64,000 nt of DNA from Ursus arctos (taxonomy: Eukaryota > Chordata > Mammalia > Carnivora > Ursidae), in contig NW_026622919.1 in assembly GCF_023065955.2 (NCBI RefSeq), forward strand, positions 5,778,501 through 5,842,500, in the 5' to 3' direction. Position 1 is the stretch's first letter. Every line of letters starts with the position of its first letter. Position numbers and translations under genes: made by a program. The notes beneath the pieces were generated by a model that saw only the letters and a list, made by a program, of their open reading frames with translations, was not told the DNA's origin and did not search any database. Positions 34,401 to 46,400 of this stretch are shown piece after piece.

Positions 34401-37400
34401 CTAGCCCAGCCCACTGGAGGCACCCCGCCCCCCTGCCTCCCTTGCTCACGCTGCAGCAGAGGGACAAGAGGGAGGCACGGCTTCCCCTGAGGAGGGTCTA
34501 GCCGGGCTCTCTACGGGTGGTCCCCCCATCTCCCAATGCCCCCAGGAGCCACTCTGGCTCACTCTAAGGACTCGGGTGGGATTTGGGGCTGGGGGAGCTC
34601 CCAGACTTGTAGTCCAGGCCAGCCAGAGGACCCAAGCCGTGATCTCCATCCGGGAACCCACCGGCTTGCCTCTGAAATACCCAGAACCAGTGCTTTGGAT
34701 AGAGGAGGACCCTACTGGACCATGTCCAGCCTCAGGCCAGGGAAGGGCTGTCAGTACCAACCAGGAGTCCATTCTCTCTCGTGTGCCTGTGCATACGCAG
34801 GGGGTGTGCACGGTGGGGCAGAATCTGGAAGCTTTAGCACTGCTCCTCTCACCCAACGCCACCCTGGTTTGGACAGCACCCTGGGACCAGTCTACTAACT
34901 GGGAGAAAGCGGAAAAAAAAAAACCCAACCTGCCTCCACTTACTGCATCCAGGGCTGACTCCCAAGAGGGTATGTGGACTATCCCACGAACAGGAGGGGT
35001 CATCTACAACTTGCTTTAGTTTGAATCCCATCAAGGCCAGGGTCCCCCAGGTGGGAGCTGGGGGAACGGAAAGGATACAGCTTGACGGCTCCGGAGCGGG
35101 TGCCGATGGCCAGGATGCGCAGAGACAGGCTGTAGCCAAGGGCGCTGGGCTGGTGTGGGAAGCCATGCTCCACCGTCTGCAATGAGAACCATGTCGGTGT
35201 GGACCTGCAGACATGTCCCCTCTGCCCCCCATGGCTGGGGAGCCGGTGCCGGACAGAGGACAGCACAGAGCCACCCCCAGCAGGAAGGAGCAAGTCAGTC
35301 ACTTTCAGGTTCCTACCCAGACACCCGAGTGCAGAGCCAATCCCAGACCCACTTCTGACCCAGTCCTTGGCCCTGTGGCCATCCGTGGGAGCACATTCTC
35401 CCCTGACACCACATTGGCCACTTGATGGTCTCCAGGAACTCTGACTTGGTTCCTCCACCACCCACACTATGGGTGACCGACCCAGACCTCCTGCGGGGGT
35501 ACGGGGGCAAGGGAAACTTTGGGGGGGGGTGGCACAGTGGAGGACCAGATGGCTCAGGAAGCCTGGCTGTACTGCAGCTCTGGGCCAGTGCCTGCGGGGG
35601 GACGGAACCCACAGCAACCCTTCCTGGTTCTGGGCCGGCCGAGGCTCCTCCAGCCCTGAACATCTGTACCTGTTACCGTGAGTTCTCCACTATCTTTCCA
35701 GAGAAGCTTCTAGAGTTTTGATGCAGACACACGCTTTTGCTCATTTCTTACTATAGAAGTAATACACATTGCAGACAACTTGGAACATAGGAAGGAGTTT
35801 GAAAAACAAAACAAAAATCACCCGTACTCCCACAACCGGAAGTGACCCTGGCTAGCGTCTTGGTGTCTGTGAGTCTTTCTTGTGTTGTGACCGTACATTT
35901 GTGTGTCTACAGTTAACAGAGAGCTGACTGGGGTCGTGCCCCACGGCTATGTGCACACATGCAGAGCTGCGTAGCCTGTTTGCCCACCTGCAGCCAGACC
36001 AAGTTGTCCAAAGCACTGAAGTGACTTTTAAATTGCTAAGGAGGGGCGTCTGGGGGGCTCAGTCTGTTAAGATTCCGACCCTTAATTTTGGCTCAGGCCT
36101 TGATCTCAGGATCCTGAGATCGAGCCCTGCGTCGGCCTCTGCACTCGGTGGGGAGTCTGCTTGGGATTCTCTCTCCCTCCCTCTCCCTCTGTCCCACCCA
36201 CACCCCCTGCACATGCACGCTCTCCCTCTCAAATAAACAAATACATCTTAAAAAAAAATAAACAGCTAAGGAATGTTCCCTGTGTCAAGGCGCCTGAACT
36301 CGCCAGGCTTTTGTTGGTGAACATTTTCTGTTTCTAGAGGGTTTACAATTGCCAATTGCACTGATGACCTTCCTTGGACTCCGATCTCAGCCTACAACTC
36401 AGTGTTTCCTCGGATAGCTCTCCCAGCGGTGGAACTGCGGGCTTCAAAGGTACGGATGCACATACTACAGACTTGGATTGACAGACCATCTTCAGGAACG
36501 CTTCGGTTGTTTCTTACTCAGCACTCCCCGCCCCCCCCCCACCTGCCTCCCCAGGGGGTACGGAACCTGTAGAGCGGGATCAGAGCAGGGGAAAGGACGC
36601 CAGCCAGATGCTTTACTTTTTTTTTTAAAGCAATGGAGGCTCTGCCCTGCAGGAAGAAGGCCGTACCAATGAGGCGGCTCTCCTAATGGCCCAGGGTTCT
36701 CCTTTGGGCTTCCCCTGGCTGTCCCATCAGGCCCAAAGGAGCAGAGAGAAGTCCTGGTGACAGTGGGCACGACAGTTTAGCAAACCCGACTGCTGGCTGC
36801 TGGCTTGTTCTGTCCAGTCTAGCGGCTCATGCAAGGAGGCCCTGAGGTGGGGTCAGCCAGGGAGGAGAGCTCCGAAGAGTGCTATTCTGGAGACACAGAG
36901 CTGTAAGCCCCTGCCCCCCCGCCCCAATCTGGCTCTTTGCCAGAAACTAGCCTGCCCTACAAATGGCTGTACCTGGAAGGGACAGACTGGAGAGCAGAAG
37001 TGACCCAGCAGGAGCCCCCCTGGCCAGCCCAGGTCCCTGTTCAGCTATGTGAAAAATGCAGTGCCTGGAAAAGCCTTGGGGAGATAGCACAGTGTCTGGA
37101 ATGTAAACATTTCCCAGGAAAAGGAGGGCAGGGCACGTGATGGTGTGTGTGGGGACCAGCTCCCCCAGGGCCGCCGGGTAGGCCTTAGCCAGCTTCAGGT
37201 TGCTGGGGCCTCAGCAAGTCGGCAGCCAGAGTCCGAGAAAAGGTTCCTGGGATGGTGGCGTTTTTCTCTCACCCCAGTCAGCAGCAGCGCGGGGCCAAAG
37301 CCTCTGGAATTTGGAGTCCAGGGAAAATGTCCTACAGGAAGGAGCCCTGTGCCCAGGAGGAGACCCATGCCCTGGGCTGCCCTGTGCGACAGCTGGAGTC

Positions 37401-40400
37401 AGGCAGACCACGCTGTGAATCTCCCTTTTCAGCTACAAACCTTCCAACTCTAACTACAGATGACATAGCTCCAAAGAAAATTTTGTGTCTGAATTGAAAT
37501 ATGCTGTAAGTGTAAAATACACTCGGCATTTCAAAGATTATGTATTTAAAAAAAAAAAAAAAAAAGAGGGGGGCACCTGGGTGGCTCAGATGGTTAAGCA
37601 TCTGACCTCGCCTTGGGTCGTGATCTCCAGGTCCTGGGATGAGCCCCACGGTGGGCTCCCGGCTCAGCAGGGAGTCTGCTTCTCCATCTCCCTCTGCCTC
37701 TCCCCCTGGTTGTACGTGGGCTCTCTCTCTCTAATGAATAAATAAGATCTTAAAAAACAACAACAAAAAAAAACACTAGAAAAACCCTCATTAATTTCTA
37801 CTGACTACATGTTGAAACAGTAATATTTTGGATATACTGGGTTAAACAAAATATATTATCAAAGTTAATTTCACTCATTTAAAAAAACGTAATGCAGCTG
37901 CTAGAATATTTTAAGTTACACATGTAGCTCGTGTTGTAGCCCTACTGGACCGAGGTGCGACCTAGACAACTCTGCCTCCAGATGCTGGCGAGAAAGTCAA
38001 GCCAAGAGTAAACAGCGCGCAGCTTTCTCTTTCTGCCAGGCTCTCAGGCCAGGCGCTATCTACCAACTCCCCAGCAGGGAGGTCTCCTAACATTCCAGCC
38101 AAGTCACTCCTATTACAGGTTGGCTTCTTTTCCCTGCTCTGAAGGGAGACAAAGGTTGGGCCCGTCCTTCAATCTCTTGTACTTACTCGTTATTTCCATT
38201 CAGGGTCCTGGGGACACTGCTACCACCCCTGACTCTCATCTCTACTTTCTTTTCCATAGGCTGGTTTAGAAAGAATGTGGGCTGAGCCAGGCCCACTAGG
38301 CTTTGAATCCCCCCTCTGCCACTTAAAATGCCTTGGGACTTGGGTGAATTCCTCTGCCTCTCTGAGCATCATTTCACATCTGATCAACGGGATGTTACCA
38401 ATGACCACATTGAGCAGGGCCGCCCGCAGCTTAAATGCGAACCTCTAGACCACCTGACGGTGGCTGGAAGGCTCAGCTCACCCCCCCCCCCCCCCCCCCC
38501 CCCCGGAGCACACAGGCCTTGTCCCACATAGCCTGCCTGCCTTCTAAAGTTCTCCATCATTCCCTTGTATTCTCCAGGCATCTTCGCCAGGGGGCCATGG
38601 CTCCCTCAAGAACACAATGAGGGAAGGAAATGTCATGGTGCCCTTACCTGGCCAGGGGCCAAGAGAGTGGGTTCAAATGGAATTAGTGTGGTGGTGACAG
38701 GGGATTCCCCAGGTCTGGGGCGGGGTGGGGAGGAGAGGTGGACATGCAAATCAGGCCCACAAATCCCCACATGAGGCAATTATGATCCAATAGGAGGCTG
38801 CAAACCTGCCTGCAGGCTGAGGGAAGAGGTGTGGGGCCCCAGGCCAGTTATGAGAGGCCCGGGGGTCCTGTTGGGAATAGGGAAGGAAGGGATTTGGATT
38901 TGGGAAGAGGACAAAGGTCAACTAGGGAGGAGCTAGAAACCTGGAGCAGCCTGGGGAAGCGGGAAGGTTCTGCAAGGCACCTCTGGCCTGTGCTCCAGCT
39001 GTTCTTCCAAGCTCAGGTGTCCTCCCTGTTCCTTGGTCTTCCATTCCCACATTCTAACAGCCTTTCAAGACTTAGCCCCCCACACAGGGCACAAGAAATG
39101 GGCTCAGCCCCCAGGGTGCCCTGCTGTGGGACTTCCAAGGCACATAGCAGCCCCGAATCATCCCTCCATCCAGGACGGCGTGGGGTAGGGGCTCAGCCTA
39201 GAACAGCAGAGCTCCGGCTCAGAGTCAAGCTAGGAGATGGCCCAATGCCTGACCACCACTGGGGCGGCCTCCCCTACATCCTGAGCTCAGCATCCAGCCT
39301 ACCTGGCCCTGCCCCCACCCCGGCTACCTGGCTCAGGTGACCTCTGCCAAGGGAGGAGAGAACAATGAACTCTTTTGACAGGAACTGGGAAAGGAGAGAT
39401 TTGCAGGAGCCGCCAAACTGCAACATTAGCCTGGTGCGGGAAAGAAAGCCCTGTCTGTCTCATGCTGGCTCCAGGACCCCATTTCAGGTTCTCCGAAGGG
39501 AGAGAGGAAAGGTTGTTGGTCAGAGACAGTGAGGGCCCTTCATCTTGCCCTCAGTGAGGGAGGACGCCGGCCAAGATCCAGGGTTGACAAGTCCTTAGCC
39601 CTTGTTGGGGGGCTGGAAGGAGGGCTGCCTGGGGCCGGAGGGGGCACGCCCAGCTGCTGGGCTGGGTGGCACTGCCCTATACTGGGTGTGGTCAGCTCAG
39701 ATTCCTTGTGGTGGCAGCAACCTGGCCCTCCCTGTGTGGCTGTCACCTGACACCAGGGGACCCGCCACAAAAAAGCCAAGACAAAACAACCTGGTCCTGG
39801 ACAGGGGTGGCCAGTCAGGAACACACTGTTTGTTCGGGGCCTGGGGGTGGGGGGAGCGTGGGCGGCTGGGCAGGAAGGGCCCAGAGCCTTTATCAACTGG
39901 CTGGTTTCACCAGGGGAGGGAGTGGCCACAAGGGATTTCCAAGGAAGGAGTTTTACTGTGGCATGAGCTTCTGTCCCCTTGAAATCACTTCCTCTCCACT
40001 GAGATGCCCAGTGGGTTCCACAGTCCCCTCATCTGATCTTCAATGGCTCAGAAGACTACTTCACAGGCAGAGAAACTGAGGCTCGGGAGATGAGGTCACC
40101 ACCTTCAGAGCACAGCCGGTGGGAGATGGGGCTGGGAGCCCCTGCTCCGGCCAGCACCACCATCCGCCATATGCTCAGGCTGTGCAAGCCCTGGAGGCCT
40201 CAGTTTTCTCACCTGCAGAATGGGAACGCCACCTGGCTGTGAGGCGCCAACTGTGTGCCTGGTGCCAGTCAAAGCAATTTAACTGCTTAGCATACCAAGC
40301 TGAACATGGCGACCATGAGGATACCCGCGTCACAGATGAGAAAACTGAGGAGTGGAGAGGTTCGGTAATGTGTCTGCAGTCAGTGAGAACGCGCACAGCG

Positions 40401-43400
40401 GGCATCTGGCCCCAGTGTCCCTGCCCCTGACCATAGCACTACCTGGCCCTTTGCTGTCTGGCGGAGGGTTCAGAGAATCAATCTGTCTACAGACGCCGCT
40501 CCTTCCCAGGGACCAGTGGTCCGGTGTGGACACTACTCGCTTCACCGGCTGTGGGCACCCATCAGAGGGCTGACCTTCACCTACGTGTGAATGACACCTG
40601 CTCGGACAGGCCACCTGTGGCTCCAGCGCCGTATCTCCCACTGTCCGTGAAGACCCCAGGGTTCCAAGCCACCCCACACTCAAACACAGCTGTGCTCTGA
40701 GGCCCCCAGCCCCACACTGCCTTTCCGCTTAGACCTTAACTCACGTAATCCTCACGCCAAATCTCTGGGGTCGCTTCTATAGCATCTTTTTTTTTTCTTT
40801 TTTTAAAGATTTTATTTATTTATTTGTCAGAGAGAGAGAGCGAGAGCGCACAAGCAGGGGGAGCAGCAGGCAGAGGGAGAAGCAGGCTCCCGCCGAGCAA
40901 AGAGGCCGATGCAGGACTTGATCCCAGGAACCTGGGATCATGACTTGAGCCAAAGGCAGATGCTTCACCGACTGAGCCACCCAGGCACCCCAGCTTCTAT
41001 CACCTTGTGGAGATGTGTGACTTGCCTGACCGAGGTCACCCAGCTGGTGAACCCCGGCAGTCAGTTCTGGGGTTGGCACCACTAACCAACCCCTGGGCTG
41101 AACGGCCTCTCCATCAATGGAGATCATCGTTGCTGCTCTTCTGTCCGAATCAAAAGCATCGCTTTCCCTTTCACCTGCTCCTCACCTCTCCTGGGCTTCC
41201 CCCTCCCAGGGCTTGGCACCATTAGTGTCCAGGATGGAGCCCCCCCAGTCGTGCTGGACACCCACCTCCCTTCCCTGCCTCCCTCACTCCTCCATCCCCA
41301 CCTAGCACCAGCCCTCATGCCCTAAATAGTTCTCTGAGCCAGTGGTCTTCGGCCAGGGGCCGCTGGGCAGCGTCTGGGGATATTTCTGGTTGTACATCTT
41401 GGGGGGGCTGGGCCAGGTATGCTGCTAAACACCCTCACCATATGGCCAGCCCCAAACATCAACAGTGAGAAGGCTGAGAAACCCTGTTCTACTCATGCCC
41501 TGCACCCCACCCCACTGCCTGGGCCTCATCCAATCACTGCAATGCACCCCTTAAAAATTTTTAAAAAAGGTCTTTCCCAAACTGTAACTGGGATCCCTTT
41601 CTCCGTTGCTGAAAACCCCCCACAGCTATGGTGGGTCAGGCCCCAGACTCCCAGGTTCCAGGTTCCCTCGAGCTGACCCCAGGGAAGCCTGGGGCGTGGG
41701 AGGGGCTGGCATGGGTGGGACCACCCAGGTTTCTAAATATTCCAGGATCTGGCCTCATTCCCCAGTCCCAACCCTTCAGGCTCCACATTCACTCAGAGTC
41801 CAGATGGGACCAAACCAGCCCCCCTCTCTTCCCCCCTCCCCTTCCTCCTTTCTACTCCCAGGAAGTGGCATTTCAGACCATCAGCCCCCTCCCTCCTTCA
41901 AGACTATAAAAGTCCTGGAGGGCAAAGATCTTATCAAGAGATCCCACAGTCCCAGCCCCGGGTTGTCTTTCAGTAGGTGCTCAATGCAGGTTTCCGGCAA
42001 ATGAATGGAAGGAGGAAGGAATCCCAGGAGCCTCCCCTCCTCCTCTCTCCAGCCAGGCCTGGGGTGGGGCAGCCAAGTTTTGGGGCCACCAGCTGTGGGG
42101 CATGGAGGGGGCGTGGAGGGGTGATTCCTCTGCCCCAGCCCCACCCCAGCCCCACCCCGCTGCACAGCTGGAACTTGGGGCAGGGGTTCCTCCCTCTGCT
42201 GAGCCTGTCTATCCGGTTTCTACTAGAATTGGCCACCTTTTTGGGGTGTGAGATCTCTCGGTGTCATCAGGGGCTATGGAGGCACATGGGGGTCACCCCA
42301 GCCCCCAGGTGGGTGCTGAGGTTCTGAGACCGGCACCCATGGGTTACTCCCTGGGAACCAAGGGTGGCAGGCACCCAGGGGCCCCGAGATCTCCTATTCC
42401 CAACACCCGCACCCCATTTCCTGAGGTCCAAAATTCCTGCCCGCAGATTCCTTCTGCCAGTGGGAGGAGGTGTTCATTCAGGGAAGCCCTTGTCCCACAG
42501 GCGAGTGGCCTCAGCAAAGCTCATCACCACACCTGCCACAGGTCAAGAAAATCAGAGGAAATAGGCAGGGCACCTCCACCCACCTCCAACAAGCCCCTGG
42601 GGGCTCTCTCTCTCCCTGGGAGGCAGCCCCTGAGAACAGCAGCTAGTGCTCCTGGACCACAAATTATGGAAGCCCACGTTACAAGGGTAACAAGCCTATG
42701 CTGTGCAGGACAGGCACAGGGGCCGCCATCTTCTACATGGCCAAGCGGCAGTGGGAGCCCTGTCCATCAGCACGTCCTGCAGGGGTCCCTGGGCCCCCGA
42801 GGAGCAGAGCACCCGGGTGTTCCGCTTCCTGCAGTCCACCTCCCAGGGCAGAGGGAAGCTCGGGCATGCAGGCCACAGGCCGAGATCAAAGCAGACGTAA
42901 GAGAGGCTAATTACCCCGAAACGGCGGCAGATTGCTAGGTGGCTGCAGAGCTAATTACGCGCGTTGTGCTGCTCCTGTTCACAGGCCAGCTCTGGCCTTC
43001 TCAGGGACCGGCCACCGTGGGGAGCTTCCGGGACCTCCCTGTGGTCTCGGGTGAAGGCCGCTCCAGCTTCGGGGACCTTAGGAGCAGGTCTGGGGTTGGG
43101 GTAGCAAATGCCAGCCCTGGCACACTGTCTCGGATGCCTCTCCCCACGCACCCCCTCCTAGCGCCTGCCTCAAGGGTGCCACAGAAATCACTGGGTTCCG
43201 CCTGAGGGAGAGCTGTGTTTTCCTGTGGCGGCCATGTGAAAAGAGGACAGCCATGGGCTGTGGCCACTGCCCCAGGGACCGGGCATCACGGGAACACTGC
43301 TACACCTGGCAGGGTTCCGCGTCCTTTCATCTTTCCTGTCCCTGAGCCTCCTCCACAGCCCTGTGAGGAGGTAGGCTGTTTTAGCCTTATTTTACAGGTG

Positions 43401-46400
43401 GGGAAACTGAGGCTGGAAGAGGCAGAGTGATCTGCTGAGGTCACACAGCCAGTGAGACTCGGGACAGGGAGTCTCGAAGCCTGGGGATCCCACTGCCCTT
43501 TCCCAGGAAAGCCCACCAACCAGACCCCATTTCCAAAGTCAGGTGCCCGTGAGGCACTGCCGGCAGCACCCAGGAAGTCCCTCCATCCAGGTGAAGGCCA
43601 CCTGAGTGCCCCAGCCCATGGAGGGCGGACAACACGGGGCTTCCCCTTACCTTGTTAAACTGGAAAAGGTCCCGCTTGAGTCTCTCCCGTGCAGGGTCAT
43701 GTCCTGACCTCAGGAACCGCCTCATCGTGCTTAGTGCGCAGCCCCCTAGAGAGAGAGGAGCAGCCGTTGACCAACAGCGAGAGGCAGCCCTGCAGCCCTG
43801 GCCCCAGCACTCACGCTGGCTCCCAGGCGCCGAGGGCTTGGCCCAGCCCCGCGACTCTCCCCAAGCCCAGCAGCAGCCGGCCCTGGCCCTCGGTGGCTTC
43901 GCCGTCCACCCTCCTGTGCGCCCTCGCTCCACCTGCGAAGGACAGTCGAGGAACCTCAGGGACATCTGTACCTGGAGGTCTGGGGCTGGCTGCTGCTCCA
44001 ACGCTTGTCCCGGGCCACTGGGGCCTTATAAAGCCCGCGGGAGAAGCGGGGGGGGGGGGGGGGGGGGGGAGCCATTTCGCCCGGCTTTATAGGAACGGAG
44101 GCCCTGAGGTTAATGAGCTTAATTGTTAACCTGTTTTCTGAAAACCATAAAACCCCAGCTAAACAGAAAGGGAAACTTCGCAGGCCTCTCTCTCCAGAGC
44201 CCAGCTGGGAGGTAGGAATACAGAGTTTGTCCACCTAGCAGAGGTCTCTGGGGTCAGCACCCCCGGGCACACTCTTCCTGCTGACTGCGGGGAAGGCTCT
44301 CCCACAACCGTTGGGAGCCTGAGCGGGTGAGCAGCAGGGCGCACGGTCGGAGGGCGCTGTGGCCCATGCCACCCCATGCCCAGGATGCACGGTGGAACTG
44401 GGTCCACCCCACAAGGCTGCTGGGCCTTCTGGAGCTGCAGCTCTAGCCCCGGGCTTCCTGGCTGGCCTCCCGCCCCCACCTCTGGCTATCCCAGTCCCAG
44501 CTCCCCTGGGCTCTGATGGGTGTGCTGGACGGAGAGACTCCCTTTCCCATGGGCCTCAGTGGAGCCTTATCAGGAGAAGAAATCTGCTCCCAATAAAGAA
44601 ACCAGCTCAAGGCCCAAAACCCATCCGCCCAAACCATCTGAATGTAGAATAGTTCTCCCAATCCAGGGGGAACTATTTCTGGATCATCCTTGGGGGAAGG
44701 GAGAAGGATCATCTTCACTTCAGTTTCCGGCTTGCAGCAGCACGGCCTCCCACTGACCATAGGACACCAAGGCCTGTCCTCAGGAACACAGGGGCTCAGG
44801 CCTGGACCCACCCAACAAAGAGACTTAACAGACCCGTCCGGGCCCTGGAGGAGCTTATGCGGGGCTAGGACGGAGTGCCCTGCCAGGGAGGCATCAGGCT
44901 GGGGTGAGGGTTTGGGGGAGCACCTGGCCAGGACACGGTGGATGTCCTAGGGGAGAGGAAGGTATCTGAGACCTGGAAGATGCCCTTTAGTTTCTGGCTT
45001 CTTGTGACGTGACAAAAATTAACCACCGGGCCAGGACTTTGTGTATGAAAGGACCCTGTATGGTCCAAGACTGGGGGTTCCCTCTAAGGCATGTGGATGG
45101 CAGAGGGGCACCATGGTGGTGGTCTCTGATGACCAACCATGGGCTGGCCATGCTGGGGTCACCCCACTTGGCAGAGACACACATTGGGGGCAATCCAAAC
45201 ACCACCCCAGCTGGGAACAGGTGGATACCAACGCCACAGGGTGACATCACCTTCTGGGGGCACTGTAAAGACCCCCACTTGCAGGAGGGGGTGGGGCGGA
45301 TGTGAGAGATTTGTGCCTTTCCCTTCTGGGGGAGCCAGAGCAGAACGGGGAGCCCCACTTCCCTCCGGAACGGCAGGTAGTCAGGAAACTCCCAGGCACC
45401 CAGCTGACCTGGGGTCCCGAAGTGGGTCAGGGATGAAACACAGGGCAGTCTTGGAGGCTCTGGGGACTGGGAGTGAAAACACCCCTGGGCCTGCAACAGT
45501 GACCTGGGGCTCCCGGACAAACAGCTGAGCCACGGCCTCGCATTCCAGCTGTGGGGGAGGGCGGCACAGGCCCAAGCTCATAAATCGGCAGCTCCGCTCC
45601 GGGCTCTGGGGGTGTCCACTCTCCCTTCCTGGGCTGAGGTCACTGGGTCAGAAGCCAGAGGAAGCTGGGAGTGGTGCCTTGGAGGAGAGGGGCCTGCAGA
45701 CTTCAGGGAGACGGGGATCTGGGCTCTGCCCTGAAGAACCCACACAGGCTCGAGGGTGACCCAGCACAGCCCCAGGAGCAAGAGATGCAGGTGGGAGGGA
45801 GGCAGCTGGGAGGTGGAGCGTGATGGGAGATGGGAGGCACTCCATGCACCCAAATGCCCCTCAGAGCATCTGCTGCGTACCAGGCACTGTACCAGACTCG
45901 TACGTGTTATTTTTACTACTTTTTAAACATTTTTCTCGAGTAATCCCTGCTCCCTGTAAAAGAAAAGAAAACAATCCCGAGGAGAAAATCCTCCAATCCT
46001 CCCTAAATCCCACTACTCAGGAGTGGGCACAGTGGCATGTGGGGACACGTCCTGACCCCTCCCTCCTTCGCACTTCTGTACAAGGTACACCTAAACCCTG
46101 TCCCGGATGTTTGTTCGCCCTCCACCAGCCTCCCTGGAAGTTCGTGGAAGATCTCCACTTGGCAGACAAGGAAATGAAGACCACAGAGGCCGGGTAACTC
46201 GTCCAAGGTCACCGAGGAGAAACCAGCAGAACTTGGATTTGCCCCCAGCTCTGATGAACTCCAAATCTAAGGACTCTGGAAGGCAGGGAGGGTGGCGAGG
46301 ATAGGACAGAGGGGGCCTAATTACAGCCCTGAAAGTGAAAGGCACGGGCGCACGCAGGCCTTCAGTTCAGAGCCAACCAAGCAGTTTGGGGCCTGGGGCC

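Noticed and set aside
43441..44001. 186-codon minus-strand frame beginning at 44001 as a full LLGL2 extension
   Set aside because: The first codon at 43999-44001 is TTG, not ATG. Only the internal ATG at 43963-43965 could start an extension, and that is reported as a hypothesis only.
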